Source: an uncultured Blautia sp. (lineage in GTDB: Bacteria; Bacillota; Clostridia; Lachnospirales; Lachnospiraceae). From it: a stretch of 8,891 nucleotides of DNA. The notes under the pieces were generated by a model, which did not search any database, was not told the origin of the DNA, and worked only from the letters and a program-made list of their open reading frames with translations. Positions 1 through 6,418 of the stretch are shown here, piece by piece. The stretch spans positions 1 through 8,891 of the forward strand of contig CALIZJ010000218.1 of NCBI GenBank assembly GCA_938028845.1. Reading direction: 5' to 3'. Position numbers and translations under genes: made by a program. How positions within the stretch are numbered: position 1 is the first letter of the stretch; every line of letters begins with the position of its first letter.

Positions 1-268
1 CATGCCAATCCTCATCTTTTTCATTAAATACTCTTCCAATATCCAGAACATCCACCCCAAACCGGTCCAGAATCTCCATTTCCGGCTGTGCCACCTGCTG
101 TACCACATCGTAGATCCTTGTCTGTCCGCCGGTGATTCCTAAATGCTTTTTCAAATTATTATATGCAATGGCAGAAATCCCCGAGCTGGGAGTGCTTCCC
201 AAATCCAGCGGAACATAATCCGGCTGTCTGTGACCGATCGCCGCCATAACCCTCTCTCTTGATGTCAT
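1..268 (-). CDS. URO-D superfamily protein (COG0407-like), N-terminal part only
   Basis: The first 89 codons are visible; the rest lies beyond the left edge (family members are usually about 330-380 residues). The start at 266-268 has an AGGAGT ribosome binding site 6 nt upstream (275-280). The N-terminus MTSRERVMAAIGHRQPDYVP followed by LDLGST is the usual opening of uroporphyrinogen-decarboxylase-like proteins, a superfamily that also contains corrinoid-dependent methyltransferases such as MtaA and MtbA. The RQAGRY-type arginine motif near the N-terminus of true HemE is absent from the visible part, so heme synthesis is unlikely. It is the second gene of an operon, 54 bp downstream of the L-rhamnose mutarotase stop codon, so it is probably used in the same sugar pathway. 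The superfamily call is fairly firm; substrate and reaction are unknown. Confidence 0.8.
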   Translation of the reverse strand, partial: MTSRERVMAAIGHRQPDYVPLDLGSTPSSGISAIAYNNLKKHLGITGGQTRIYDVVQQVAQPEMEILDRFGVDVLDIGRVFNEKDEDWH

Positions 269-322
269 TCTCTTACTCCTTTTGATCATTATTGTAAATC
301 TTTTTATTTTCTGTGCTGAAAT

Positions 323-646
323 CTAATCCAGATGGTAAACTTCTTCCAGGTCTGCCCACCATTCTCCATCCTTAGCTGACTCTACCGGCATCTGGCAGGG
401 GTCTGTTTCTTTCCACCACTTTCTGGTCGTGGGATCTGCAGCCATTTTTTTCATATCTTCCTCGTAATTTTCTCCCACATATTCAAAATAGCTGAATAAG
501 TACCCATCTCTGTAGTAAATAGAATAATTCTGGATATTGCATTTTTTTATCATCTCATTCACTTCCGGCCAGGGGGCTGCATGGAGCTTTTTATATTTTT
601 CAAGATACTCTTCCTTCACTTTTATTACCTGTCCTACCCGCTTCAT
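323..646 (-). CDS. rhaM: L-rhamnose mutarotase
   Basis: A 107-residue protein of the RhaM/COG3254 family, which interconverts the alpha and beta anomers of L-rhamnose (relatives act on L-fucose) in the cytoplasm before isomerisation. The length matches E. coli RhaM (104 aa). The key features align: Tyr18 and His22 in the YKKLH segment (His22 is the catalytic histidine position in E. coli RhaM), the WPEV motif at 26-29, the adjacent tryptophans WW at 77-78, and the C-terminal LEEVYHLD corresponding to LQEVFYLP. The start is set by an AAGGAGG ribosome binding site 7 nt upstream (654-660). It is the first gene of a leftward operon with the URO-D-like gene and is divergent from the LacI-type fusion regulator. 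The sugar could be rhamnose or a related 6-deoxyhexose; no isomerase or kinase is visible to settle this. Confidence 0.92.
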   Translation of the reverse strand: MKRVGQVIKVKEEYLEKYKKLHAAPWPEVNEMIKKCNIQNYSIYYRDGYLFSYFEYVGENYEEDMKKMAADPTTRKWWKETDPCQMPVESAKDGEWWADLEEVYHLD

Positions 647-694
647 AATGTTTCCTCCTTTCTGCTGACTGTACGTTCTCTATTTGATGTTTTT

Positions 695-722
695 ATTATA
701 AATTTCCAGCAAAGATTTTCAA
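695..722 (-). promoter_or_regulatory. Promoter of the rhaM operon
   Basis: On the minus strand a TTGAAA -35 box (717-722) and a perfect TATAAT -10 box (695-700) are separated by 16 bp. Transcription would begin near 688, giving a leader of about 42 nt before rhaM. The palindromic operator at 741-758 lies wholly upstream of the -35, centred near -61. That position would suit activation, or repression by looping or contact, better than simple occlusion of RNA polymerase. Confidence 0.65.
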
Positions 723-740
723 TATACTTTTTCAAAATTT

Positions 741-758
741 TATCTAAACGTTTAGATA
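741..758. promoter_or_regulatory. LacI-family operator, 18-bp perfect palindrome
   Basis: TATCTAAACGTTTAGATA is a perfect inverted repeat centred on CG (749/750), the architecture of LacI-family operators, in the divergent intergenic space of a LacI-type regulator. It differs from a CcpA cre site (TGTAAACGTTTACA) by having C instead of G at position -6 of each half-site. It ends one base before the regulator's own -35 box and lies upstream of the rhaM promoter, so autoregulation plus control of the rhaM operon is the simplest reading. Confidence 0.8.
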
Positions 759-759
759 T

Positions 760-788
760 TTGACATAAAAATTTTCCTATGATAAAGT
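760..788 (+). promoter_or_regulatory. Probable promoter of the LacI-SBP regulator
   Basis: A consensus TTGACA (760-765) is followed after 17 bp by TAAAGT (783-788), a 4 of 6 match to TATAAT. The operator abuts the -35 box, so a bound regulator should block its own transcription. The -10 assignment is weak: a better-looking TATGAT at 778-783 is only 12 bp away from the -35. Confidence 0.45.
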
Positions 789-848
789 TATTTTGTATAT
801 CATTCATTCTTATTTTCAAAATACATTCTTTCAGAAAGGAATCTGCTT

Positions 849-3146
849 ATGGCAACACTTAAAGATGTAGCAAAAGATGCCGGCGTCTCCATTGCAACTG
901 TATCTTGCTGTTTAAGCGGAACACGTTATGTAAGGCCAGAAACCCGTATGAAAATTATGGATTCCATTGAAAAGCTGAAATATATTCCAAATGCGTCGGC
1001 AAGAGATCTGCGTTCTTCTTCTACAAACCGTATCGGCGTTGTCCTCACTGACATTGACAATACCTATCATACGGAGATTTTTAAAGGTGTCTCCTCTTAT
1101 CTCCAGAGGCGGGGATACACCATTAATGTAGCCTTCTCCAACAGCCTCCCGGATATAGAATGTGAAAAAATCGATGATTTGGTCAGCCAGAATGTATCGG
1201 GACTGGTGGTCATCACCTGTCAGCCTCAGAACACAGACTTTTTTGTAAACCGGCTGAAAAATTTTAATATTCCTACTGTATTTGTAGAACGCCGCCCGGA
1301 CAATATTGATGTAAGCTTTGCGGGTTTTGATAATCATAAGACTGTTTTTACGATTACCTCTGCCCTTCTTGATAAAGGCTACAGGGAAATTGCTCTTTTT
1401 ACGGGAAATTCTAATTTTTCCAGTGAAAAGGACTGTATCAACGGCTATCTGAACGCCTTTCAAAGCCATGGGATTTCTCTGGAACACCCCATGATCTACG
1501 AGACGAATATGTCTAAGGAAAGCGCTTTTAAAGCTGCCATGGCCAATCTGTGCAGCCACCAGGTACAGGCAGTCATTACCACTTCTGATAATATTGCCTC
1601 CGGTATCCTGGAAATGTTCCATATATTCGGGGTCCGTATTCCTAATGATGTGCAGCTTATTACCCTGAGTGAGGAATCCTGGAATACCTCAACCAAATAT
1701 CCCGGGATAATCCTGACCTCCAGGACCGCCTACACGCTGGGACGGGAGGCGGCCAAATTACTTGAAGAAAATATTAAGTCTCCTGTTCTTTTTGAAGAAA
1801 AAACCCTTACCTTTTCCGATTCCGTTCCAAACCTGGACCGACTGCTGACAGAACCGCCTAAATTCCGGCCTTTCATACACACTCCCACCCGGGACAGAGG
1901 TCTTCAGATCCTCATGGTGGATCTTGCCACTTCCCATTCCGCCCAACTTCTGTCAGCCCAGTTTACACGCGAAACCGGAATCCCCATTGAGATAGAATTT
2001 GTACGCCAAAATGACCTTCTGAACCGGATCACAATAGACATAGACCACTCGGAAAATTATTTTGACATTTATATGTATGATATTCCCTGGCTGGAATACA
2101 TGGTACAAAACGGCTTTCTCTCCGATATTACGGATTTTGTATGCGGCGGCAGCTTTCAGCCGGACGGACTGTTTCCTGAAAATCTTGAAAACTGCTGTTA
2201 CGAGCAGGCATACTACGGCATTCCTATTATCGGCGGAGCACAGATTATGTTCTACCGGCAGGATCTCTTTGAAAACAGAGATATTGTCAAAGATTTCAAA
2301 AAGAAATACCAGATTTCTCTGCGTCCCCCTAAAACATGGACAGAATTTAACGGCATTGCAGAATTTTTTACTAAGAAATATAATCCTGACTCGCCTACAG
2401 AATTTGGAACATCCATGGCGGGAAGCATAGACGAAGAACTGGCGCCGGAGCTGCTGATCCGCCTGTGGGCCTCCGGCGGAAACCTGTGGGATAAATACAA
2501 TCAGGTAACTATAAATACCCCGGAAAACTTAAAAGCTTTCCACAGTATCTTAAATACTATAAAATATTGTCCACAGTCCCCCTTTGAAACCTCTATTCAA
2601 AAAACCGTTTCTGACTTTACCTCCGGGCGGACTGCCATGCTTGTTACTTACACAGAATATGCGGCTCAGATCAGTGAATACATCCATACCAATACTTTCG
2701 GGCGGGTGGGATATGAACCAATTCCAGGCCGGACCCCTATCAGTATTGGATGGAACTTCGGACTGAACCCCTTTACAGCCAGGAAAGCACAGGCATATCA
2801 GTATTTTGACTGGCTGTGTCGGAAAAATACCAGTTACTATATGACCATCCTGGACGGCCAGTCTCCTGTGATCGCTCCTTATCACAGCCACGAGCTTCTT
2901 AAACTGTATCCATGGCTGGAGCTTACGGAAGAAAGTTTTGGTTACTGCCGTAAAAGGAACGGTCCCTCCCGCAGCAAAGCGCTGGTGATTCCTCAGAATA
3001 AAATAGAGTCACTTTTATGCGGTGCCTTAAAAGATATTGTGCAGAAAGGAGTCTCCATTCAGGACTCTCTAACCCATACCCAGGCAGAAATGGAACTTTT
3101 GTTTAAATCCTACGGATATCCAAGGCCTTTGCATTTTATCAAATAA
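849..3146 (+). CDS. LacI-type regulator fused to a MalE-like solute-binding protein
   Basis: A 765-residue protein in one uninterrupted frame. Residues 3-25 form a LacI-type helix-turn-helix (LKDVAKDAGVSIATVS), residues about 45-57 the hinge helix (IPNASARDLR, with the minor-groove leucine at 54), and residues about 60-330 a type I periplasmic-binding-like sensor (RIGVVLTDIDN, the SGLVV strand, TTSDNIASGIL). From about 350 to 765 it continues as an ABC sugar-type solute-binding protein: GLQILMV, the YDIPWLEYMVQNGFLSDIT segment, YGIPIIGGAQIMFYR, PPKTWTEF, LWASGGNLWD and GRVGYEPIPG followed by the ISIGWNFGLN segment. No signal peptide or lipobox is present and the HTH is at the N-terminus, so the binding-protein half must be cytoplasmic. 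The start has AGAAAGGA 8 nt upstream. LacI repressors are usually about 330-350 aa, so this is a double-sensor fusion. It probably controls the divergent rhaM operon and itself; the ligands are unknown. Confidence 0.9.
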   Translation: MATLKDVAKDAGVSIATVSCCLSGTRYVRPETRMKIMDSIEKLKYIPNASARDLRSSSTNRIGVVLTDIDNTYHTEIFKGVSSYLQRRGYTINVAFSNSLPDIECEKIDDLVSQNVSGLVVITCQPQNTDFFVNRLKNFNIPTVFVERRPDNIDVSFAGFDNHKTVFTITSALLDKGYREIALFTGNSNFSSEKDCINGYLNAFQSHGISLEHPMIYETNMSKESAFKAAMANLCSHQVQAVITTSDNIASGILEMFHIFGVRIPNDVQLITLSEESWNTSTKYPGIILTSRTAYTLGREAAKLLEENIKSPVLFEEKTLTFSDSVPNLDRLLTEPPKFRPFIHTPTRDRGLQILMVDLATSHSAQLLSAQFTRETGIPIEIEFVRQNDLLNRITIDIDHSENYFDIYMYDIPWLEYMVQNGFLSDITDFVCGGSFQPDGLFPENLENCCYEQAYYGIPIIGGAQIMFYRQDLFENRDIVKDFKKKYQISLRPPKTWTEFNGIAEFFTKKYNPDSPTEFGTSMAGSIDEELAPELLIRLWASGGNLWDKYNQVTINTPENLKAFHSILNTIKYCPQSPFETSIQKTVSDFTSGRTAMLVTYTEYAAQISEYIHTNTFGRVGYEPIPGRTPISIGWNFGLNPFTARKAQAYQYFDWLCRKNTSYYMTILDGQSPVIAPYHSHELLKLYPWLELTEESFGYCRKRNGPSRSKALVIPQNKIESLLCGALKDIVQKGVSIQDSLTHTQAEMELLFKSYGYPRPLHFIK

Positions 3147-3157
3147 AAGACCCTTAT

Positions 3158-3216
3158 AAAAAACATCCCTGTAAGATCTTCTGATATGTTCAGATCCTTA
3201 CAGGGATGTATTTTTT
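3158..3216. terminator. Bidirectional rho-independent terminator
   Basis: A 13-bp perfect stem (3163-3175 with 3197-3209; arm ACATCCCTGTAAG) encloses a loop that can extend the stem (TCTGA at 3180-3184 with TCAGA at 3190-3194). T6 at 3211-3216 follows on the plus strand and A6 at 3158-3163 provides a U-tract on the minus strand. It sits between the convergent regulator gene (ends 3146) and the DUF4405 gene (ends 3229) and can serve both. Confidence 0.9.
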
Positions 3217-3228
3217 CTACATTTTATA

Positions 3229-3936
3229 TTAAGAAGAAAAGCTTGTCCTATTTTCTTTTTTCCGTACCTGTTTCCTGGCCTTTTGCGTGAAATACAGCAA
3301 ATAATGTCCAATCCATACAAATAGTCCCATAGCCCCAGCATAATCCAGTAAAAACCTTATGAAAGGCTCTTCAAAATTAAAAAATACAAATTGTGTCCTT
3401 AAAAACATGTAAGAAGGGATTCCCCGGTTCAAAAAAGCCCAGACTCCATAGCCTGCCAAAACAATGCCGGCACACCGTAAAAAGATTGTACGAAGCATTG
3501 ATGAGTCTTTGGTAAGTTTCCCTGCCATGGCCATCATCCGGTTCCAGTGAAGCCCCAGATGGAATGACATCAGCACAAATCCCCAGTAAGCGCACGCCAT
3601 ATGCAGCGTTCTGACAAAACTTCTGCCGGCACGAAGTCCCAGGAAACGGAATACGTGGCGTGAAAGCATGATCCCGCTGACCATAAGTCCTATCATCGCC
3701 AGGAACACAGCCGCCGCTGCTGCAGTCTGTAAAATCCTAATGCGGTTATATTTTCCTTTTCCCAGATTTTTCGTCCATTTAAAATTTAAAATAGGATGCA
3801 CAATGAGCAATACAAACATTCCTGCGCCAATCCATTCGTGGGCTGCTTCTCCCACCAGCGCATACCCCATCAGCAGCAATAAGCCTATGGTCATCAAAAT
3901 ATCAATCGTTATCTTTACCGTTGTCTTTGGTTTCAT
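3229..3936 (-). CDS. DUF4405 membrane protein, putative heme-binding
   Basis: A 235-residue integral membrane protein with hydrophobic segments near residues 10-28, 34-51, 69-91, 111-128, 151-169 and 200-216, matching the DUF4405 family (cytochrome b561-like helical fold). Histidines lie in or beside the helices: His33 (EAAHEWIG), His47 (IVHPILN), His94, His112 (RTLHMACAYWGF), His126 and His130 (SFHLGLHW) and His211 (WIGHYLL), as expected for bis-histidine heme b ligation. The C-terminus is basic and probably cytoplasmic. The start has AGGAG 7 nt upstream. It is second in an operon, 42 bp after the lipoprotein flavodoxin, so the two probably act together in electron transfer across or at the membrane. 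The family assignment is good; heme binding and partner are inferred. Confidence 0.82.
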   Translation of the reverse strand: MKPKTTVKITIDILMTIGLLLLMGYALVGEAAHEWIGAGMFVLLIVHPILNFKWTKNLGKGKYNRIRILQTAAAAAVFLAMIGLMVSGIMLSRHVFRFLGLRAGRSFVRTLHMACAYWGFVLMSFHLGLHWNRMMAMAGKLTKDSSMLRTIFLRCAGIVLAGYGVWAFLNRGIPSYMFLRTQFVFFNFEEPFIRFLLDYAGAMGLFVWIGHYLLYFTQKARKQVRKKENRTSFSS

Positions 3937-3978
3937 GCCTTGCTCCTGCCTTTGTCATATCAGAATTTATCCGGGAGT

Positions 3979-4875
3979 TTAATAACCCAGACCTTCCAGC
4001 CACTCTGTTACATCACCCTGGGCATCTGCCACATCGTTTTCATTTACAGTAAATCCCTCTTCCAGCACCTGCGCATCCGGCTCCAGTTCCTGAATGGTTT
4101 CTATAGTACCGGAAAACTGGCTTCCATTATGTACATTAAAGGGAATGATGGTCTTTCCGGAAAAATCATATTCATCAAAGAAGCTGTAAAGTGCCTGTGG
4201 CATATCATACCACCAGGTAGGATAGCCAACAAAGATCGTGTCATAGCTATCCAGATTGTCAATGTGGCTTGTGAGCACAGGCCTTGCGTCTTCGTCCTGT
4301 TCCTGGGCAGCATAGTCAATGAGTTCACCGCCGTCACCCGGATATGCCACTTCTGTCTGTATGGAAAAAAGTTCCCCTCCTGTTTCGCTTTGGATCATAT
4401 CCGCCACTGCGCGCAGACGTCCTTTTGCTTCCCCGTCTATGGTAGTGACGCTGGCAGAAGAGACTACGTCCACATCACTGTTTTCTCCTGCTGTAAAATA
4501 GGCGATCAAAATATTGCTGCTCCCTTCTGTGGAAGTATTGGAAGAAGCTGTGTCTGTGCCATCTGCGGCGGTCTCTTGTCCGCTTTCGGCTGAAGTATCT
4601 GTCTGTGAATCCGTTCCATCTGTGGTCTCTTCCCCAGCGGCGCTGTCTGCCTGTGCAGTACTGCCCTCCGAATCGGACTCTCCAGCATCTGTTCCCGAAT
4701 TATTGTTTTGTGCCTCATCCGTTTCCCCGGCGCTCGACTCGGCGCTGCTTTGCGTCCCGGCAGCATCTGTCTGGCTTTCTTGGGAAGCCGCTGTATTGCT
4801 GTTATCTGAACACCCTGCTGCCGTTAAGGCCAGGGTAAGGGAAATGGCTGCTGTTAAAATATATTTTTTTCTCAT
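3979..4875 (-). CDS. Lipoprotein flavodoxin (Flavodoxin_4-like), surface-anchored
   Basis: A 298-residue protein. Residues 1-22 are a lipoprotein signal peptide with the lipobox LTAAGC (Cys22 would carry the lipid). Residues 23-119 are a low-complexity linker of Ser, Thr, Ala, Gly, Asp, Glu and Gln that would hold the domain off the membrane. Residues 120-298 are a flavodoxin domain: strand NILIAYFTAGEN (121-132), the FVGYPTWWYDMP flavin loop (215-226), the EYDFSGKTIIPFNVHNGSQ segment (235-253) and the last helix ending at Tyr298. The phosphate-loop region reads EAKGRLRAVADMI (149-161), where related proteins usually have GNT, so FMN binding may differ. The start has GAGAGG 10 nt upstream. 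It is the first gene of the operon with DUF4405. The likely role is an extracytoplasmic FMN-binding electron carrier paired with that membrane protein; partners are not shown by the sequence. Confidence 0.88.
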   Translation of the reverse strand: MRKKYILTAAISLTLALTAAGCSDNSNTAASQESQTDAAGTQSSAESSAGETDEAQNNNSGTDAGESDSEGSTAQADSAAGEETTDGTDSQTDTSAESGQETAADGTDTASSNTSTEGSSNILIAYFTAGENSDVDVVSSASVTTIDGEAKGRLRAVADMIQSETGGELFSIQTEVAYPGDGGELIDYAAQEQDEDARPVLTSHIDNLDSYDTIFVGYPTWWYDMPQALYSFFDEYDFSGKTIIPFNVHNGSQFSGTIETIQELEPDAQVLEEGFTVNENDVADAQGDVTEWLEGLGY

Positions 4876-4927
4876 AATAGAAAAACCTCTCTTTCATTAT
4901 CCGCTCTTAATTTCTACTTTCACTTGT

Positions 4928-4956
4928 ATTATAGTGAAATCCACCCATTCCCAGAA
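4928..4956 (-). promoter_or_regulatory. Flavodoxin-DUF4405 promoter, activator-type
   Basis: On the minus strand a perfect TATAAT (4928-4933) is preceded after 17 bp by TTCTGG (4951-4956), a poor -35. The predicted transcription start is near 4921, giving a leader of about 45 nt. The weak -35, plus a conserved upstream element exactly 30 bp before the -10 box, suggests that an activator is needed. Confidence 0.6.
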
Positions 4957-4963
4957 GTCTCCG

Positions 4964-4985
4964 TTAGTTTTTCAGTTTATACCTA
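4964..4985 (-). promoter_or_regulatory. Shared 22-bp upstream activator-type element, copy 1
   Basis: Read on the minus strand, this begins TAGGTATAAAC and ends AAAACTAA. It matches the element at 7301-7322 at 20 of 22 positions (differences at positions 12 and 14). Its end lies 30 bp upstream of the TATAAT box, exactly as in the other copy, placing it at about -64 to -43 from the predicted start. The geometry fits the recognition site of an activator such as an AraC- or LysR-type protein; no such gene is in the window. Confidence 0.65.
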
Positions 4986-5109
4986 AAGGTGTCTGCCGAG
5001 AGTTCTCCTCTTAGACGTATTTAACTTTTGGGGAAATCGCTGAATTTTTAAATGACAGGCTTCCCTGGCAGTATGAACTTCAGTTTATCCGGGACATGCC
5101 TTTTTCTGT
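4986..5109. other. Rest of the 330-bp gap between flavodoxin and 3D-protein genes
   Basis: The full gap runs from 4876 to 5205. Beyond the flavodoxin leader, promoter and 22-bp element at one end and the 3D-protein terminator at the other, this stretch has no convincing gene. A 69-codon plus-strand frame (5015-5224) is open but has no early start codon or ribosome binding site, and it runs through the terminator into the 3D-protein gene. The minus-strand 10-mer ATAAACTGAA (5079-5088) repeats the core of the 22-bp element, but without a TATAAT box at the matching distance. Confidence 0.5.
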
Positions 5110-5157
5110 AAAAAATATAAAATTAAGGGCAAAATCTGTGAAAAAGATTTTGCCCTT
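5110..5157 (-). terminator. Rho-independent terminator of the SH3-3D gene
   Basis: A 13-bp perfect stem (5125-5137 with 5145-5157; plus-strand arm AAGGGCAAAATCT) with a 7-nt loop. On the minus strand it is followed by AATTTTATATTTTTT (complement of 5110-5124). It lies about 50 bp after the stop codon of the 3D-domain gene. The U-rich run on the minus side supports leftward termination. Confidence 0.82.
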
Positions 5158-5205
5158 GCTTTCGGATATGTCCAGCCATTTTTTCTATGATTATTGTCAG
5201 TTTTA

Positions 5206-6297
5206 TCATTCCTGGATAACATAAACGTCTGTATAGTAAACGCCTTTGCTTTCCCCTTCTTCGTGAGACGCCACATAAATATCAATGCAGTTTTCGGTAA
5301 TCGCTCCGCCACAGTCCTCTGCCACATAAACCTGACCGTTTATCACAACCTTTGTTCCATAAGGTATCTGGGATGGATCAACCGCTATGGTTCTGTTTGT
5401 AGTGGCCGTCACACCTGTAGCTGTTATTCCATTGGCCCAAGGTCCGCAGCAAATGCTGCATTGACAGTAATGCGTAATGCGGAAAGTTCCCATGGGTTTT
5501 AAAACTGCATCAGAGGATACAGCAATAGGGCTTCCTACCTGTACGCCGTTTACATTTTCCTGGGTAGCGGCATTCACCCCTTCCACAGCCTCTGCAAAAA
5601 TGCTGTCGCCTTTGCTCTTATGGATAATTCCGGCATTTACGCCACCCTCTTCATCGGTATCAGCCTTTGCAACTGTGGTTGTTTCCGTCTCCTGACCCTC
5701 CAGAGCGCTTGTGGGAATATAGCCTACTCTCTTTTTATTTTCCTCATTTCTGAAAACAATCCTGCTCCATACTCCATTTATAGTGCCGGTGCGCCTTACT
5801 TCATCCATCTGCAGAAGTTCTCCGATTACCTGTCCGTCCTTGCGTCCAGGGTAATCTAATATCTCACAGTCTGAAGCCACTGTAACAGTATCCCTTACCT
5901 CGGTTAACTGGGGGGTATCGCTTAAATACCGGTCAGGAGCATAACCAATGGCGCGCTCCCCGTTATCCATCTCAAGGACAACCTTGCTCCAGCCATTATC
6001 GCAGACAGCAACTCTTTGAAGCTGTGCGCCAAGAAGCACTCGTTTTACACCCGTTCCTTTTACATCCGGAATATTACGGAGGGTCATTCTTTTGGAAGTC
6101 ACATATACTGTGTCTTCCTTTGCCACAGCCTGCACAGCATTTCCGGAAGCATCCTGTGTCTGAAAATAGTGAGGTGTTTTATTATCCTGTTTGTATGTAT
6201 TCACTGTTGCTTCAAAGTTTAGTATCTGGGCGGAGACCGGAACCGCCTGAGAGACTATGCACAGACCCAGAAGCAATGCATATATTTTTTTCTTCAT
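5206..6297 (-). CDS. Secreted SH3-3D domain cell-wall protein
   Basis: A 363-residue secreted protein. Residues 1-23 are a Sec signal peptide (MKKKIYALLLGLCIVSQAVP, cleavage probably after VSA). Residues about 62-127 and 134-200 look like two bacterial SH3 domains (MTLRNIPDVKG and GWSKV; GVWSRIVF and VGYIP), which usually bind peptidoglycan. Residues about 202-265 are a linker. Residues 270-362 are a 3D domain (HYCQCSICCGPWANG, IAVDPSQIPYGT, YVAEDCGGAI, IDIYVASHEE), related to the C-terminus of MltA-type lytic enzymes. The three hallmark aspartates are Asp307, Asp328 and Asp339. Such proteins (YabE/YocH type) are thought to cut or remodel peptidoglycan, though the N-terminal domains here are SH3 rather than LysM or G5. 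The start has GAGGAG 7 nt upstream. It is monocistronic and divergent from a lysozyme-like gene. The exact bond cut is unknown. Confidence 0.9.
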   Translation of the reverse strand: MKKKIYALLLGLCIVSQAVPVSAQILNFEATVNTYKQDNKTPHYFQTQDASGNAVQAVAKEDTVYVTSKRMTLRNIPDVKGTGVKRVLLGAQLQRVAVCDNGWSKVVLEMDNGERAIGYAPDRYLSDTPQLTEVRDTVTVASDCEILDYPGRKDGQVIGELLQMDEVRRTGTINGVWSRIVFRNEENKKRVGYIPTSALEGQETETTTVAKADTDEEGGVNAGIIHKSKGDSIFAEAVEGVNAATQENVNGVQVGSPIAVSSDAVLKPMGTFRITHYCQCSICCGPWANGITATGVTATTNRTIAVDPSQIPYGTKVVINGQVYVAEDCGGAITENCIDIYVASHEEGESKGVYYTDVYVIQE

Positions 6298-6339
6298 TTA
6301 CCGACTCCTCTTATTACATCATACCTTTTTATCTTCCCC

Positions 6340-6368
6340 ATCATAACATACTGTCTATTATTTTGCAA
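6340..6368 (-). promoter_or_regulatory. Probable promoter of the SH3-3D gene
   Basis: On the minus strand TTGCAA (6363-6368) and TATGAT (6340-6345) are 17 bp apart, each a fair match to sigma-A boxes. Transcription would start near 6333, leaving a leader of about 35 nt. Another TATGAT at 6318-6323 is too close to the ribosome binding site (6305-6310) to be a good choice. Confidence 0.5.
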
Positions 6369-6418
6369 TTTTGCTAAGAATGTTTACATTTTTTTAAGAA
6401 ATATTAACTCCATTTTAC

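Noticed and set aside
1..268. Authentic uroporphyrinogen decarboxylase HemE of heme synthesis
   Set aside because: The N-terminal arginine-containing substrate motif of HemE is absent from the visible portion and the neighbour is a sugar mutarotase.
741..758. CcpA catabolite (cre) site
   Set aside because: The half-sites carry TCT instead of TGT, removing the G that CcpA contacts, and a LacI-type gene lies next to it, so a local operator is the better reading.
912..1622. 236-codon minus-strand open frame
   Set aside because: It is antisense to the well-supported LacI-type domain of the fusion regulator, has no recognisable family features, and its length is explained by codon bias of the real gene.
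4964..4985. MerR-type promoter with a palindrome between stretched -35 and -10 boxes
   Set aside because: Clostridial flavodoxin and reductase genes are often MerR-controlled, but no palindrome lies between the boxes here. The conserved element is well upstream of the -35 and is not an inverted repeat.
4514..5014. 166-codon plus-strand open frame rich in Ser, Val and Ala
   Set aside because: It lies antisense to the low-complexity linker and signal peptide of the flavodoxin; its composition is a by-product of that repeat-like coding, and it has no ribosome binding site.
5015..5224. 69-codon plus-strand open frame that might be a decayed gene
   Set aside because: It has no early start codon or ribosome binding site, crosses the terminator of the 3D-protein gene, overlaps that gene's end, and resembles no family I recognise.
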